Source of the DNA: CAVVFX01 sp963747535
Lineage (GTDB): Bacteria > Acidobacteriota > Terriglobia > Bryobacterales > Bryobacteraceae
Assembly (NCBI GenBank): GCA_963747535.1
Contig: CAVVFX010000020.1
Span: 310,001 to 374,000 of the forward strand
Length of the DNA: 64,000 bases
Reading direction: 5' to 3'
Shown: in pieces, positions 42,899 to 55,600 of the stretch
Numbering within the stretch: position 1 is the stretch's first letter
Layout: the number at the start of each line of letters is the position of its first letter
Made by a program: the position numbers and the translations under genes
The notes under the pieces: generated by a model
Seen by the model: the letters and a program-made list of their open reading frames with translations, nothing else
What the model was told of the DNA's origin: nothing
Database searches by the model: none

Positions 42899-44008
42899 AT
42901 GCATTCTTTCTGCCGCGCCTCGTTGCTAGCATTGGCTGCCGCTACGGTGGCCCTGACTGCCTCGCCAGAGTATGTGACCTTTATTGGAAACTATGGAACC
43001 GGTATACCCGCGTTCCGTCTCGACACCACGAGTGGTAAGCTCACGTCCTTAGGGACGGTGGCGACCACGCCAACTCCTGCGTGGCTCACCGTTGCACCCG
43101 GCGGTAAATTTATTTATGCCGTCAACGAGCAAAAGGACAGCGTGTCGGCGTTTGCGGTCGACGCAAAATCCGGCAAGCTTACCCCGTTGAACACGGTGGC
43201 TACGAAAGGCAAAGGTCCCTGCCATGCGTCGGTAGACCATACCGGCAAGGCGCTGTTTGTCGCGAATTACGGCAGCGGCAGTCTCGAATCGTTTCCGATC
43301 CTCGCGGATGGAAGTATCGGCGAGCGAGCCAGCTTCATTCAGAATGAAGGCTCCGGCGCGAATAAGGCCCGGCAGGAGGGGCCCCACGCGCACTCCGCCA
43401 ACGTGTCTCCGGACAATCGATTCCTCGTGCTGGCGGATCTTGGACTCGACAAGCTTTTCGTCTTCAAGATCGATCCCGCTACCGCCAAGCTGACCGCTAA
43501 CGATCCGCCGTTCACCAGTATTAAGCCGGGGTCCGGTCCGCGCCACTTCGTTTTCAGTCCGAATGCGAAGTTCGGCTACGTGATCGATGAAATGGGCAAC
43601 ACCATCATCGGGTTTTCTTACGACAAGCAGAAGGGCACACTCAAAGAAATTCAGAGTATCGGCACTCTGGCCGACGATTTCAAGGGTGAGAATACGACCG
43701 CGGAAATCGCTATGAGCCCTGACGGAAAGTTCTTGTATGGTTCGAATCGGGGCTCCGGAACGGTTGCCGTGTACTCGATCGACAAGACTACGGGAAAGCT
43801 GACCAAGGTGCAGGACGCGGCGACCGGGGGCACTACCATCCGCAGTTTCGGAATCGATCCCACCGGGCAGTTTCTGCTGGCCGGCCTGCAGGAAAAAAAT
43901 AGTGTTGTCGAGTTTCGCCGTGACAAGAGTACCGGGAAATTGACACTGACAGGCGAAAAAGTGGATGCGGACACTCCCGTGTGTGTCGTGTTTCTCCACT
44001 CGCGGTAA
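42899..44008 (+). CDS. Lactonase-family beta-propeller
   Basis: 369 residues with a signal peptide (1-21, LLALAAATVALTAS). The seven-bladed propeller has repeated motifs such as TFIGNYGTGIPAF, WLTVAPGGKFIYAVNE, ASVDHTGKALFVANYGSGSL, HSANVSPDNRFLVLADLGLD and EIAMSPDGKFLYGSNRG. This is the 6-phosphogluconolactonase (YbhE) family, but the export signal argues against a role on cytosolic 6-phosphogluconolactone. A periplasmic lactonase or binding protein is more likely. ATG 42899 fits the signal peptide. Confidence 0.85.
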   Translation: MHSFCRASLLALAAATVALTASPEYVTFIGNYGTGIPAFRLDTTSGKLTSLGTVATTPTPAWLTVAPGGKFIYAVNEQKDSVSAFAVDAKSGKLTPLNTVATKGKGPCHASVDHTGKALFVANYGSGSLESFPILADGSIGERASFIQNEGSGANKARQEGPHAHSANVSPDNRFLVLADLGLDKLFVFKIDPATAKLTANDPPFTSIKPGSGPRHFVFSPNAKFGYVIDEMGNTIIGFSYDKQKGTLKEIQSIGTLADDFKGENTTAEIAMSPDGKFLYGSNRGSGTVAVYSIDKTTGKLTKVQDAATGGTTIRSFGIDPTGQFLLAGLQEKNSVVEFRRDKSTGKLTLTGEKVDADTPVCVVFLHSR

Positions 44009-44022
44009 TCGAACCCGCTGGC

Positions 44023-45402
<1,380 letters not shown>

Positions 45403-45468
45403 GCCAGTACTTAAGGATACCGAGCCGCCCAATGTGCAGCATGGCAAAATCGAGAGATACCCAAAACG

Positions 45469-46266
45469 ATGTTCTTACTCGAACTGGAATGTACTGATGC
45501 CGACCGCGATCTGCTGATCGCCGAACTATGGGACCGGGGATCGGCCGGGATTTTCGAGACGCCCAGCAGCCTTCGCTCTTTCTTTGATGACGAGGGACTG
45601 ATCCCGCAACTACGCGTCGACTTCGCTGCAAACCATCCTGAAATCTCACCTGTCGCGCAGGAGGATTGGATCGGATTTGCGCGGGCTCAGACCGGCCCGA
45701 TGCTGGTTGGTAAGCGCTTATTTCTGGCTCCCGATTGGCGCGACGACCCTACACCCGACGGCCGGCTCCGCATCGGCATCAATCCAGGCCTGGCTTTTGG
45801 CACCGGTTCGCACGAGACTACGCGCATGTGTCTGGAATGGCTCGAGGAACACGTTCGGCAGGATACGACGCTGTGCGACGTAGGAACGGGCTCGGGCATT
45901 CTGTGCGAAGCTGCAGCGCTGCTCGGAGCGAAACTGGTGGTGGCGTGCGACATTGACGTCACGGCAGCGCATATTGCGCAGAGGAACATCGCGCGAACGG
46001 CCTCCCGTTTTCTGGTGTACACGGGTTCGGTGATGGCGATCGCGGGCGGCACGGCCGATCTGCTGGTCGCGAACATCAGTCCGGATTGGATTTCAGCCTT
46101 GGCGCGCGAGTGGCCGCGGGTGCTGCGAACGGGTGGACGAGGATTGCTGAGCGGGTTCGACGAATCGGATTTGCCGCATGTCCGCGTGGCTCTCGAGAAG
46201 GCCAACGTGAAGGTAACCGACTCGCGCGGTGAGAACGCCTGGCGGGCGATCGAGATTGCCAGTTAG
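45469..46266 (+). CDS. prmA: Ribosomal protein L11 methyltransferase
   Basis: 265 residues. The SAM-binding core has GLAFGTGSHETTRMCLEWLE (about 105-124), then CDVGTGSGILCEAA (motif I) and VANISPDWI (the catalytic NxxP-type motif). The N-terminal substrate domain is short but recognisable (LLIAELWDRGSAGIFE). It trimethylates L11 in the cytoplasm. Starts at ATG 45469, close to and divergent from the CorC-type gene. Confidence 0.92.
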   Translation: MFLLELECTDADRDLLIAELWDRGSAGIFETPSSLRSFFDDEGLIPQLRVDFAANHPEISPVAQEDWIGFARAQTGPMLVGKRLFLAPDWRDDPTPDGRLRIGINPGLAFGTGSHETTRMCLEWLEEHVRQDTTLCDVGTGSGILCEAAALLGAKLVVACDIDVTAAHIAQRNIARTASRFLVYTGSVMAIAGGTADLLVANISPDWISALAREWPRVLRTGGRGLLSGFDESDLPHVRVALEKANVKVTDSRGENAWRAIEIAS

Positions 46267-46699
46267 AAACGCGAGTGCGCCGCCTCCGCCGTGCAAACAG
46301 CCGACTCAGGTACGGATCCATATCCTCCGTGCAGGGTCACGTCTCCTGAGGCCTCATTTGGCTGGTTTGGTGACTGTTTTCGGACGGTTGCACCGGCGCA
46401 TCGCGTAAGCAGATTTGAATTTAGCATCCGGCCTCGCCGCAATCAATGCCTTTCTATCGGGGGACAGTTGGGGATTGTACGAGTCGCTACAGGTGTAACT
46501 GAGAGAACGCTAATCTCTAACCGGAACTTCAGGTTCTATATCACTTTGCTGGCGGCCACCTTTGCCGGCACAAACGCCCGGCGACTCATATCGGTGAAAC
46601 TCTCAAGCGACAACGAAACCATTAGCGGTTCTGTCCGTTGGGATGCATGGCGTGCAAGAGAGGAGTTCCTCGGATGACGGGACAGCGCGGCTCCGGGGC
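46267..46699. other. Non-coding gap
   Basis: I see no convincing gene here. A 128-codon plus-strand frame (46291-46677) has no ribosome-binding site, no domain and atypical composition (many Arg, Cys and Ser). No repeat from the other families is present. Confidence 0.6.
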
Positions 46700-47053
46700 C
46701 TAAATCTCCTTCCCCGCGCCGGTATCAACGATTCTGGTAATGCAGATTCCGGCGGTATAATCTGCCGTGAGTCTTTCTTTGCAATGGCGCACCGTACCGT
46801 TGATAGTTAGCCCGCCGCACACTACCACAACATTGCTTCCAATCAGGATGGGTGACGGCGTGAGAATCCCTAGTCCCGTGCGGGAGACGTCTCTGATCTC
46901 TATATCGATGGGCGCTCGCGCAGCAACACTGAGGGTCGCACGCGTGAACTTCGACGCCATCCGAAACTCTTTTCGCCGATCGGCGCCCCGCCTCCGGTCC
47001 ACGAGCGGTCCCAATTCAGGGAAATTTCTGCTATCGGGTACCAGTGTGGCCAT
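46700..47053 (-). CDS. PilZ-domain protein
   Basis: 117-residue single PilZ domain, a c-di-GMP receptor fold. DRRRGADRRKEFRMA (about 19-33) carries the basic RxxxR-type binding motif and IEIRDVSRTGLGILT (about 51-65) the (D/N)xSxxG motif. GLTINGTVRHCKERL follows as expected. No partner gene adjoins, so the output is unknown. Confidence 0.85.
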   Translation of the reverse strand: MATLVPDSRNFPELGPLVDRRRGADRRKEFRMASKFTRATLSVAARAPIDIEIRDVSRTGLGILTPSPILIGSNVVVVCGGLTINGTVRHCKERLTADYTAGICITRIVDTGAGKEI

Positions 47054-47194
47054 AGGACAGTGTTTGTTTGAGCTTTCTATTGACCACTGTACTCTCTAAT
47101 CCGCATTCCTGTCGAGATGTATTAATGCTCATAACCAATGAATATAGACACAAATAGACAAAGGCGTGCCCAGCGGATTTTCTCAGTTAATGGG

Positions 47195-50100
47195 TTATCG
47201 AAATTGCTTTTTATAGATAAAGTTGACACTAAGAATTCCGTTTTCATCCCTGGTGGACACGGCGGACCAATGTTGACTGAAGGCCCATTCGATACGGATC
47301 ACGGTCGTGTTGGGATCATTTAGAGCGGAAGCATAGGTGAACGTAATATTGCTCGAAATCCTTTGCTGCAATGAGAGCCTCGCTTGGGGAAGTTGCGATC
47401 CTTCGATGAATTCCGGGTCGATCTTCAACTGCGTCACGCCGAAGACGCGCTGCAGCCGGCTGGAAACGGGAGTTGCGATCGCCTGGTCAAGCAGCGCCGA
47501 CTCGCCCATCTGCTGAAAGGTTTGCTGCGGCTGTGCCGGTTGATTGGCTAGTAGCGTCGGATCCGAGGTCGGCGTTCTCCCGGCGGCCAGCAGGGCGACA
47601 ATTTCCTGGAATTGGAGCGGGGGATCCGACGTGTAGCTCAGTTTCAGGTTGTCGATCGGGCCAGTGACATGCAGCACCACGTCGACCCCGTTTGCCTGGG
47701 TCTCCAGACTTACGTCGAGGATGGGGTCGATCCGGACCGGATTGAAGAAACCGATGCTCCCCGAATTGACCGTATAGGTCGAACCAAAGAAGACCAGCTT
47801 TCCCTCGCTGATGGTTACCCTTCCGAGCACCCCGGGTTGCGCCGCGGTACCGCGGATGCGCAGGTCGGCGTCCGCCTGCAGATTTTGCGCTTGCGACGCT
47901 TGCACGGCGAGCGCAGGCGAGGTGCGGACCCGAATGTCGAGCCGCATGCCGTCCAAAAACGGCGAAACTACCGAGGACGCCTGTACGGGTGGGGCTGCGA
48001 GTGAGAGCATTGAGCCGATATCGCTCTGCGGACGGTAGCTCAGCGACTCGATAGTGACCATGCCGGCCACCAGACTATTCTCCGTCGTACCGCTCAACCG
48101 AATGTCGGCGTTGGCCACCGCGCTGACTCCTTGTTGGACCAGGACTCGAGCATTGGAGGCGGTCGCGCGGAGGCCGAAGCGTATTTTATCGGTGTAGCCG
48201 ACGAATCCGGACGCAATAACGCTCCCTCCGCCGGTCTCTGCGCTCAGGTTGCGGATGGTCGCGCTATTGCCATTGAAAACGATAGTGCCGTTGGCGTTGG
48301 ATATGCCGTTTGCCAGTGTTGCGTAGTGGAGTCGCGCGCTGCGTAATTCCATCGTGCCGTTGACGAGCGGTTTGGTCGTCCAGCCGCGAATGGTGGCGGC
48401 CACAACCACGCTGCCCGCGGAATCGATGTCCTGGCTGAAGTTGTCGAGCAGTGCGAGATCCGCATTGGCGTTCAGTGCCAGGTTCATGCTCTGGTTCGAT
48501 AACGATGCGGTACCGGTTGCCTGGATCGTGGTCTTCGGACCGGACAGTTTTACGTTTCGCAGACGGACGGACCCATTGTCGAGGTCGATCACGATGGCTC
48601 CGTCATTTTGGACCCCGACCGGCTTCATGCCACTGCCGGGGCGAGGCAGACTGGCCACGTTGAGCCGCGACAGAGTCAACGTACCGCGTAATTGATTGGT
48701 ATCCAAAATCGGTCCGGCCACTGTGACCTGGCCGTCGACTGCGCCTTCGAACGACGGCGGTGCACCGCGGGAGGTTCCGAGCAGCGGCTCCCACTTTGTC
48801 CACGTTGCGTTCTTAAATGAAAGTTGCGCGTTGACCGGATAATTGCCGCTCAGCTGAGCGTTCCCGCTGCCATTGATCGAGGACCCGGCCAGATTGGACT
48901 GCAGCGCGAAATTCAGACGGTCGGCCGCAGTGGTGTTGGCGTTGAAACTGAGGTCGCCGAAACTCTTCCCCTCTGCTGAAATTCCGGTGGCAGCTACGTT
49001 GGCATTGAGATTAGACAGCAGCATCCGCGGTGACTTCGCGCGAATATTGGCGACACCTTCACCCGAGACTCGCAGGCGGCCGGCAAGTCCAGGGCGCAAC
49101 CTTTGCAAATTGGCGATGCGCGCGAGATCGATCGGGTTGGAGTTAACGCTGAACTGCAGTTTGCCTGATTCGAGGTCAGCCGGCGGATGGTCGTAGTGCG
49201 CCGTCAGATCGATATGCGATGGGCCGGAGACGATGTCCAACTGTTGCACCTCGATCGAGTTCGCAAGGTAAGTGACCTTGGCGTGGACATGATCGAGCGG
49301 CTCATCGTAGACCTTCGCCGAAGTGAGATCGACATCAGCATTGCCTTGCGGATTCTCGATCGTACCATTCAGATGCAGGGTTCCAGAGAGGGAGCCTTTG
49401 GCCGGAATGGCGGATTGTCGAGCCATTGCGAGTACGGGCGCGATCTGCAGATTGCGAATGGTGGCGTCGGCAGTAGTGGGGTAATCAGTAGCCAATTGCG
49501 TCCTACCGTCTACGTGGACGGCGCCGCCCGAGAAATCGGAGTCCGCCTGATACGTGACCGTCTGTCCGCTGGTATGCGCGCTCGCCGTGAGATCGCCGTA
49601 GCTCTGGCCCTGACTTCGGAAACTACGCAGCGCCGCAGTCCCATCGACAGCGCTAAGGACAAATGTCGCGCCGAGGTTACCGGTTACGTCTGCATTGATC
49701 TGCACGGTGCCTGAGGTGTTGGGAACTTCCTTCTGGAGCACCGTGAGTCCGGCCAGATTGACTGCATTACTTTGCACGCGAACGTGTACCCGGCCAATCG
49801 AAAGACTGTCGGGCGGGTGCAGGAATTCGCCGCCGATGTCGATGCGCGATGCACCCGACGTAATGTATGCCGCGGGAACCGTAATCAGTTGATCGGTGAG
49901 CGTCAACCGGGCCTGAAGCTGATCGAAGGGCTCACCATCGAGCAAGCCATTCGCGCCTTGGATCGACGCACTGCCTGTTGGATCGCCGACCGTGCCGGTG
50001 ATGTGCGCGTCCACGCTGAGTGCGCCCGCGTAGCCCGCAGGTTGCTCACCTGCCAACACGATCATGTCGGCAAGGTCGCCGTTGCGCAAAACAATATTGA

Positions 50101-52021
50101 CAGCGATTCGTTCGCTTGGAGTCGCGCTCCAGTCGCTCAGTCCCAACACGCCGTCGTATGTAGCTCGCATGGCCGCACGCGCCAGAGTCCCGTGGTTGAC
50201 GGCAGCGTGCGATTTCGATACCGCCAGATCGGATTCGAGCGAATCGAACTGCCGGCCTTCGACGGTGAAGCGGTTGGCAGCCAGGTGTCCGGAGATGCGC
50301 GGCGCCGTGAGGCTGCCGGTGACCGTGCCGGCGAACGTCGCATGTCCGTGATTGAGCGTTACGGGTAGATCGGCTACAAAGTCGCGCAGATCGGTCGAGG
50401 TGAGCGTCACATCCAGTTGTTTACCGACCGAGCCGTTTAGCGTCAACTTGCTGTGCGGGAAAGACAAGAACGAGTCATGCAGCGCAATCTGATCATTCGA
50501 ACCGCGGTAGTCCGCTTTGACGCTGCCGCTGACCGCAATGCCTCGCCGTCCCGGTGCAATCGTGAGCCGCGTCGTCGCGGCGAGACTCTTCAGGCCAGGA
50601 GTCTTGACATCGCCGGAGATGTCGATCGCGCCGGAGACGATGCCCTCGTAGGACAAGTGCTCTTTGGGAAGGCCTTCCCGCAGGATTTGCTGCAGATCGA
50701 AATTGCGCAGGTTACCTGTTACCCGATAGCGCGCGAAATCCTCAATAGCAGCATTTCCAGTGAACTCACCGCCGATCACGGAAAGGCGGAGTCCGCGAAG
50801 TTCGATATCGTGCGGGTCCATGTGGACGGCGGAGACGAGATTGATGTTTCGAAAACTTTGCCGGTCCTGTACAACGGAAAAATTTTTGGCTTGAATGTTA
50901 CCATCGGCCTCGTATTGGTATGAGGCGTTGAGCTTGGCCTTACCATTCAAAACGACTTCGCCATCGGGCCTTAGACTTGAGGCCGCCAGTCGTCCGAGTT
51001 CGCCGAGAGCCAGCGTACATTTGAACTCGAGAGCCCCTTTGCTTTTCGGATCCTGGAGCATTCCGGATGCTTCTAAATTAGACTTGCCGGCAGTCGCTCG
51101 CAATCCTGTGACCTGAATAGTGTCGCTTGAGATGGTCGCATTGGCGTCGAGGTCGAGCGCCACCGGCACGTTCCTGGCGCCGGGGTAGATCGGCAGATTG
51201 ACCAGGTCCTTAATGTCCGCGAGCGCGACATGGCCGTTGATGTGGGCCGCCGTCTTGGGGCTCTTGATGTTCTCAACCGACACATCTATTCTAAGCTCCG
51301 AGTGGGGTGTGGTAACTCTCGCGTTCCGGATGATGATGCGATCGCGTTCGAGAACTGCAGGCAGCGTGACCTGAAAAGTGACCGGCGTGCTGCGGCCGGA
51401 CACCACGTAGATCGGTTCCATGGAAAACTGCCCTTCGTAGCTCTGCTTCACGACGTTCCAGTTGAGCAGCGCGCGCAGGTGATTGCCGCGCAGGTTGACT
51501 GCCTGCTTGCGGTCATTGAACTCCACCAGTCCGTCGCTCAATTGAAAGCGTCCGACGGCCAGATCGACGACAGTGGCAAGCGGAGATTGGTTCGAGGTTC
51601 CTGCTCCCTGGGGACTATGGGGACTGGGAATGTTTGTCGTGCCATCCGGAAAGACCAGAACGTTAGCCTGCGGCTGCTCGATCCCCAGGTAGCTGATGTC
51701 GACGATGTGTTTGAGGCTGGTGAACAAGCGAAGATCGACCTGAGCTTTGGCTACGCGCAGGAAGGGAGCGGCGCCGGCCGGTTCTTTACCGCGGATCACG
51801 AAGTTCGTTATCGACGCGCGAAGATGCGACTCATCAAAGTCGAACGCGCCGAGGGAGACTTTGCCGCCGGTCGCTTCTTCGGTTGAGCGAATGATTTTAC
51901 GTTGTACAGTCTCACGAAACCAACCTGTGTGTACTATGATGAGCGCGGCTAAGACCACCAATACAATCATCGCCGCGACACCGATACCGGTATTGCGCAG
52001 AATCTTTACGGGCCGGCTCAT
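47195..52021 (-). CDS. TamB-like translocation and assembly protein
   Basis: 1608 residues. One membrane helix near the N-terminus (GIGVAAMIVLVVLAALIIVH, about 11-30) anchors a very long run of beta repeats of the AsmA/TamB type, with recurring phrases such as GDLTASAHTSG and LNANVAATGIS. The TamB/DUF490 domain is at the C-terminus (AALLAAGRTPTSDPT region through FGVTQLKIDPEF). TamB forms a periplasmic groove for lipids and OMP assembly with TamA or BamA. GAGGAGG lies 7 bases before ATG 52021, and the start overlaps the SurA-like stop (ATGA). Confidence 0.87.
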   Translation of the reverse strand: MSRPVKILRNTGIGVAAMIVLVVLAALIIVHTGWFRETVQRKIIRSTEEATGGKVSLGAFDFDESHLRASITNFVIRGKEPAGAAPFLRVAKAQVDLRLFTSLKHIVDISYLGIEQPQANVLVFPDGTTNIPSPHSPQGAGTSNQSPLATVVDLAVGRFQLSDGLVEFNDRKQAVNLRGNHLRALLNWNVVKQSYEGQFSMEPIYVVSGRSTPVTFQVTLPAVLERDRIIIRNARVTTPHSELRIDVSVENIKSPKTAAHINGHVALADIKDLVNLPIYPGARNVPVALDLDANATISSDTIQVTGLRATAGKSNLEASGMLQDPKSKGALEFKCTLALGELGRLAASSLRPDGEVVLNGKAKLNASYQYEADGNIQAKNFSVVQDRQSFRNINLVSAVHMDPHDIELRGLRLSVIGGEFTGNAAIEDFARYRVTGNLRNFDLQQILREGLPKEHLSYEGIVSGAIDISGDVKTPGLKSLAATTRLTIAPGRRGIAVSGSVKADYRGSNDQIALHDSFLSFPHSKLTLNGSVGKQLDVTLTSTDLRDFVADLPVTLNHGHATFAGTVTGSLTAPRISGHLAANRFTVEGRQFDSLESDLAVSKSHAAVNHGTLARAAMRATYDGVLGLSDWSATPSERIAVNIVLRNGDLADMIVLAGEQPAGYAGALSVDAHITGTVGDPTGSASIQGANGLLDGEPFDQLQARLTLTDQLITVPAAYITSGASRIDIGGEFLHPPDSLSIGRVHVRVQSNAVNLAGLTVLQKEVPNTSGTVQINADVTGNLGATFVLSAVDGTAALRSFRSQGQSYGDLTASAHTSGQTVTYQADSDFSGGAVHVDGRTQLATDYPTTADATIRNLQIAPVLAMARQSAIPAKGSLSGTLHLNGTIENPQGNADVDLTSAKVYDEPLDHVHAKVTYLANSIEVQQLDIVSGPSHIDLTAHYDHPPADLESGKLQFSVNSNPIDLARIANLQRLRPGLAGRLRVSGEGVANIRAKSPRMLLSNLNANVAATGISAEGKSFGDLSFNANTTAADRLNFALQSNLAGSSINGSGNAQLSGNYPVNAQLSFKNATWTKWEPLLGTSRGAPPSFEGAVDGQVTVAGPILDTNQLRGTLTLSRLNVASLPRPGSGMKPVGVQNDGAIVIDLDNGSVRLRNVKLSGPKTTIQATGTASLSNQSMNLALNANADLALLDNFSQDIDSAGSVVVAATIRGWTTKPLVNGTMELRSARLHYATLANGISNANGTIVFNGNSATIRNLSAETGGGSVIASGFVGYTDKIRFGLRATASNARVLVQQGVSAVANADIRLSGTTENSLVAGMVTIESLSYRPQSDIGSMLSLAAPPVQASSVVSPFLDGMRLDIRVRTSPALAVQASQAQNLQADADLRIRGTAAQPGVLGRVTISEGKLVFFGSTYTVNSGSIGFFNPVRIDPILDVSLETQANGVDVVLHVTGPIDNLKLSYTSDPPLQFQEIVALLAAGRTPTSDPTLLANQPAQPQQTFQQMGESALLDQAIATPVSSRLQRVFGVTQLKIDPEFIEGSQLPQARLSLQQRISSNITFTYASALNDPNTTVIRIEWAFSQHWSAVSTRDENGILSVNFIYKKQFR

Positions 52022-52665
52022 TTCATCGCCTCCTCGTGGAACACGATAGAGACCCTGGTGTGAGCCTCTTCGAGCCATGCTTCAAACTGTTGGTTGGTCT
52101 GTTCCCCTTCGAGCAACTCTTGGATCTTGGGTTCGAGCGCGGTGAAACTGCTGTCGCGCGGATATTGGCGTTTCAGCTCCGCAACATGCTCGTCATAGTA
52201 CTTACGAACGTCGTCCTCGGACACCAGAATGCCGGGCAGAAATCGCTCGTTGATGAAGCGCAGAACGGTCAATTGCCAGAGTAGTTCGTCCTGGAGTTGA
52301 GCTTCTGTCAAACCGTAGCGGCTGAGTGCGGCGCGCATTTGGACGTCGGAACCGCCGAAGCGCTCGTCGCGAATCTTGTTGAGCAGCGCGGCAGCGTCGT
52401 TGTCGCTCGCTCGCGCATACTCGCCGGTGGCGATCTCCTGCCGGATGATCTGCTGGTCGACCAGCCGGTCGGCGGCTTTCCTCTTGGTGATGGCGTTGAC
52501 GACGAGCGGCTCGCGGTTCAGGAATGCGGTAAGGCGCAGATCGCGCTCGATGTCGCTCGACTTGATGACACGCCTCCCTACGACTACGGCGATGCGATCG
52601 AGAACGACGGTCCCAGGCGAATCGAAAGCCAGAAAACTCAATACGGCGATGATCGTGGTCGACAT
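52018..52665 (-). CDS. SurA-like periplasmic chaperone, no PPIase domain
   Basis: 215 residues. The signal peptide MSTTIIAVLSFLAFDSPG is followed by a SurA_N-like helical domain: LDRIAVVVGRRVIKSSDIER, then DRLVDQQIIRQEIATGEYAR and LQDELLWQLTVLRFINERFL. The parvulin PPIase domain of SurA is absent and the C-terminal helix (QTNQQFEAWLEEAHTRVSIV) follows directly. Its ATG overlaps the stop of the barrel gene (TGATG at 52663-52667) and its stop overlaps the tamB-like ATG. This suggests it serves as chaperone for the same assembly machine. Confidence 0.8.
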   Translation of the reverse strand: MSTTIIAVLSFLAFDSPGTVVLDRIAVVVGRRVIKSSDIERDLRLTAFLNREPLVVNAITKRKAADRLVDQQIIRQEIATGEYARASDNDAAALLNKIRDERFGGSDVQMRAALSRYGLTEAQLQDELLWQLTVLRFINERFLPGILVSEDDVRKYYDEHVAELKRQYPRDSSFTALEPKIQELLEGEQTNQQFEAWLEEAHTRVSIVFHEEAMK

Positions 52666-55600
52666 CAAAAGGTTTGTCCGATCGAGAAGAAGAACTGGAA
52701 GTGATTGATGCTCTGGCGCGACGGCGTGCAATAGGGCAGTGACGGATTAGGCTCGTTAGGGTTGCATTGCAGCAGTTGCTGCGTCGTTCCGTTGAAGCCG
52801 TTGAATGACGGTGGATTGATGTCGTAAGCAAAGTCGACGCGAATCGGTCCGACGGGCGTTTTGTAGCGTAGACCAAAACCCACGGCATGCACTGTGTAAT
52901 CGAAATCCTGTAAATTGCGCTGCGTAAAACGAAGGCTCATATCGCTCAAACTGGTGAACACATTTCCCATGTCATGGAACAACACGCCCTGAATGTTCTG
53001 GCCGATGAGGGGGAAACGAAGTTCGACATTATTAAAGAAAAGCGCATTACCGCCAAGAGGAAATCCCGTCGGCTGAGATGACGGACCACTGGTAACCAGC
53101 GGAGCGCCAATATCGCGCGGACCCGCCTCGTTATAGGGGAACGCGCGATCAGAATCCGCGCCGCCGCTGAAAAAGCGTTCCGGTAGAGGAACGGATTGGT
53201 CAGCCTCCAGGCCGGTGGGTATGTCGAACGGAATAATCACGCCGAACTGCGTCTGGCGGGCCAGAATCAGGCTCCTGGTGAGCTGATAGTAAGTCGCGTT
53301 GCGCACCAGGATGCGGCCAAAGCTGCGTTGGGATCCGAAGAACTTGCCCGCCAGGCCGATATCGGCCGTGTTGTACATCCCGTGATGAGGATCAGCGGGA
53401 TTGTCGCGGCGGTCCTGCGAAATATTCCCCGAGACGATTCCGATCCGCACCGGCTGAAGAAACTGCGGGACCAGAAGCACCGGAATCACGACATCGCTAA
53501 CGCTCACGCGGCGATACGCCGCCCGTATCATAGCGGTGATGCTTTTGGAAACCTTCTGAGTCACCTGGACCGAGGCTTCCAATCGCCTGGACGCAAACGT
53601 GCGGACGTTCAGCTCGTCGTCATAGAGCAAGGTATATCTGATGTTACGGCCCTTCACGTTCATGAAGCGCGGTTGCAGATAGCTGAGGGATCCCAGTTTT
53701 TCGAAGGACGAATACATCCCGCGCAAGCTGACGGTATCGCCGGTTCCCAGAAAATTCAGACGCGAAAGATTGGCGGAGAATTCGGGGGTGAACCCCTCGC
53801 TCCCGGCTGGCGCTGCCAGGCTGGTGATGCTGGGAGTGCCGATTTGGGTGATTTGCGCCCCGATTCCCAGGCTCAACGTATAGCGGTTGGCCTCCTGGAA
53901 ATTGTAGAGGACGTACTTGTGATCTTCCTCTTCTCCGTCGGGATTCTGGACAGCCGTGTCCACGCGCGAAAAGATGCCCAAGTCGTAAAAAGTCTTCTGG
54001 ATTTCGGTTTCCTGAATCGGTGAAAGAGGATCGCCCGGTTTCATTGTGATATCACGATCGATCAGGCTCTGGCGGGTCACGTTCAATCCCGAAGTAACCA
54101 CTCTTCGCACGAATTTGCGATTGCCTTCGGTGATGGTATAAGTCACGTCGACGTGATTCGGCTTCTCCCCGGGGCGCCATTCAGCTTTGAAATCGGCGTT
54201 GGGGAAACCGTCACTGTAATATCGCGTCAGGACAAGGTCGCGGTCGGCAACGAGATTCAGTTCTGCAAAAGGTTCTCCACTCTCGGATGCCAGCTTCGGC
54301 AGGAGATCTTTCAGTTTGTCCTCCGCCACTCCTTTGACGTCCACGTTGTCGACGATCCACTGTGGCCCTTCGGTAATCGTGACGGTTACCGCGACCCGGC
54401 CGTTGCTTTGAAAGTCGCGATCCACTTTCGATGCGACGATTACGTCACGGAATCCGTTTGACTTATACAGATTGGCGATGTTCTCCTCGTCCTTCCGGCG
54501 GAAGGCCTCGCTATAGCGGCCATGGCGTAAAGTGAACGAGGCCGGCGCCATGAACATCCTCTCGCGTATTGCTCCGGCCGTGAAGTAATTGTTACCCGTA
54601 ATGATGAGCCGGACTAGCTTATAACGCTGACCTTTCGATATTACGTAGTTGATGGTTTCCAGGTCGTTCTGCACCGGTTGCACGCGATAATCAACCTCGA
54701 CATCGTAGTAACCCTGACTCTGAAAATAGTCCTGTAAATTGCGTTTGCCCTCGACAAGTAAGTCGTCATAGACGGCGCGTTCCTCGAACACCGGGACATA
54801 GCGCTTCATGATCCGCTTCGACACCTTGGCTTCAACCGCCTTTACCTCCACCCTGGGTCCCGGTTGAATATCGAGTTCCGGGCGCACGCGGCGACGTTGT
54901 GCGTCGTAGTCAAGGTCTTTGAGTTCGACCTTGGCGATCAGGTGATCATGGCTCTCGAGCTTATTTTGCACGTGTAAGACGCCTTCATTGGTTCGCGAGT
55001 CGGTAACCTCCCGCCACCAGTGAATGACGGGGGTGCGCCAACCGGTCGCGCGCACAATCGTTGAATCAGAAAGAGCCGTGCCGGAAGATGTCCGGTTGCC
55101 TTTAATCACCGGTGTCTCGTACTTGGCCCGCTTCCCCGGTTTGACTGTCAGGGTGATAAATAACTGCTGCGCTTCGGTGTCGCGTTCGACTGCCGTTGTG
55201 GTTTTCGCCTCGTATAGCCCATTCGACTTCATGAGGTGCTCGATACTTTCGACTGCGGCAACCAGGTCTTCGGACCGGAAATCCGTGCCTAAACTGAGCT
55301 GGGTGCTGGTCGAAACCTGTCCCCGATTGGGAGGTTGAACGATCTTCCCCGCGACGTTCACACCTCCGATGAAAAAATTGAGGCTGGTGACGAAACGCAC
55401 AATCACCGCATCACCCGCGGGTTGCGCCTCCACAACGATGTCTTCGAAGCGTCCGGTAGCGAAGAGTCTATCGATGGCCTCCGCGACCTCGGTGGCGTGC
55501 AGCGTACCGCCTACTTTGAGCGGCTGTGCTTTAGCGAGGTCCGCCGGATCGAGCGTCTGACTGGGAAGATATTGGATAGCCGCGATTCGTTCGCCCTCGA

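Noticed and set aside
46291..46677. 128-codon plus-strand frame
   Set aside because: No ribosome-binding site, no domain and unusual composition.
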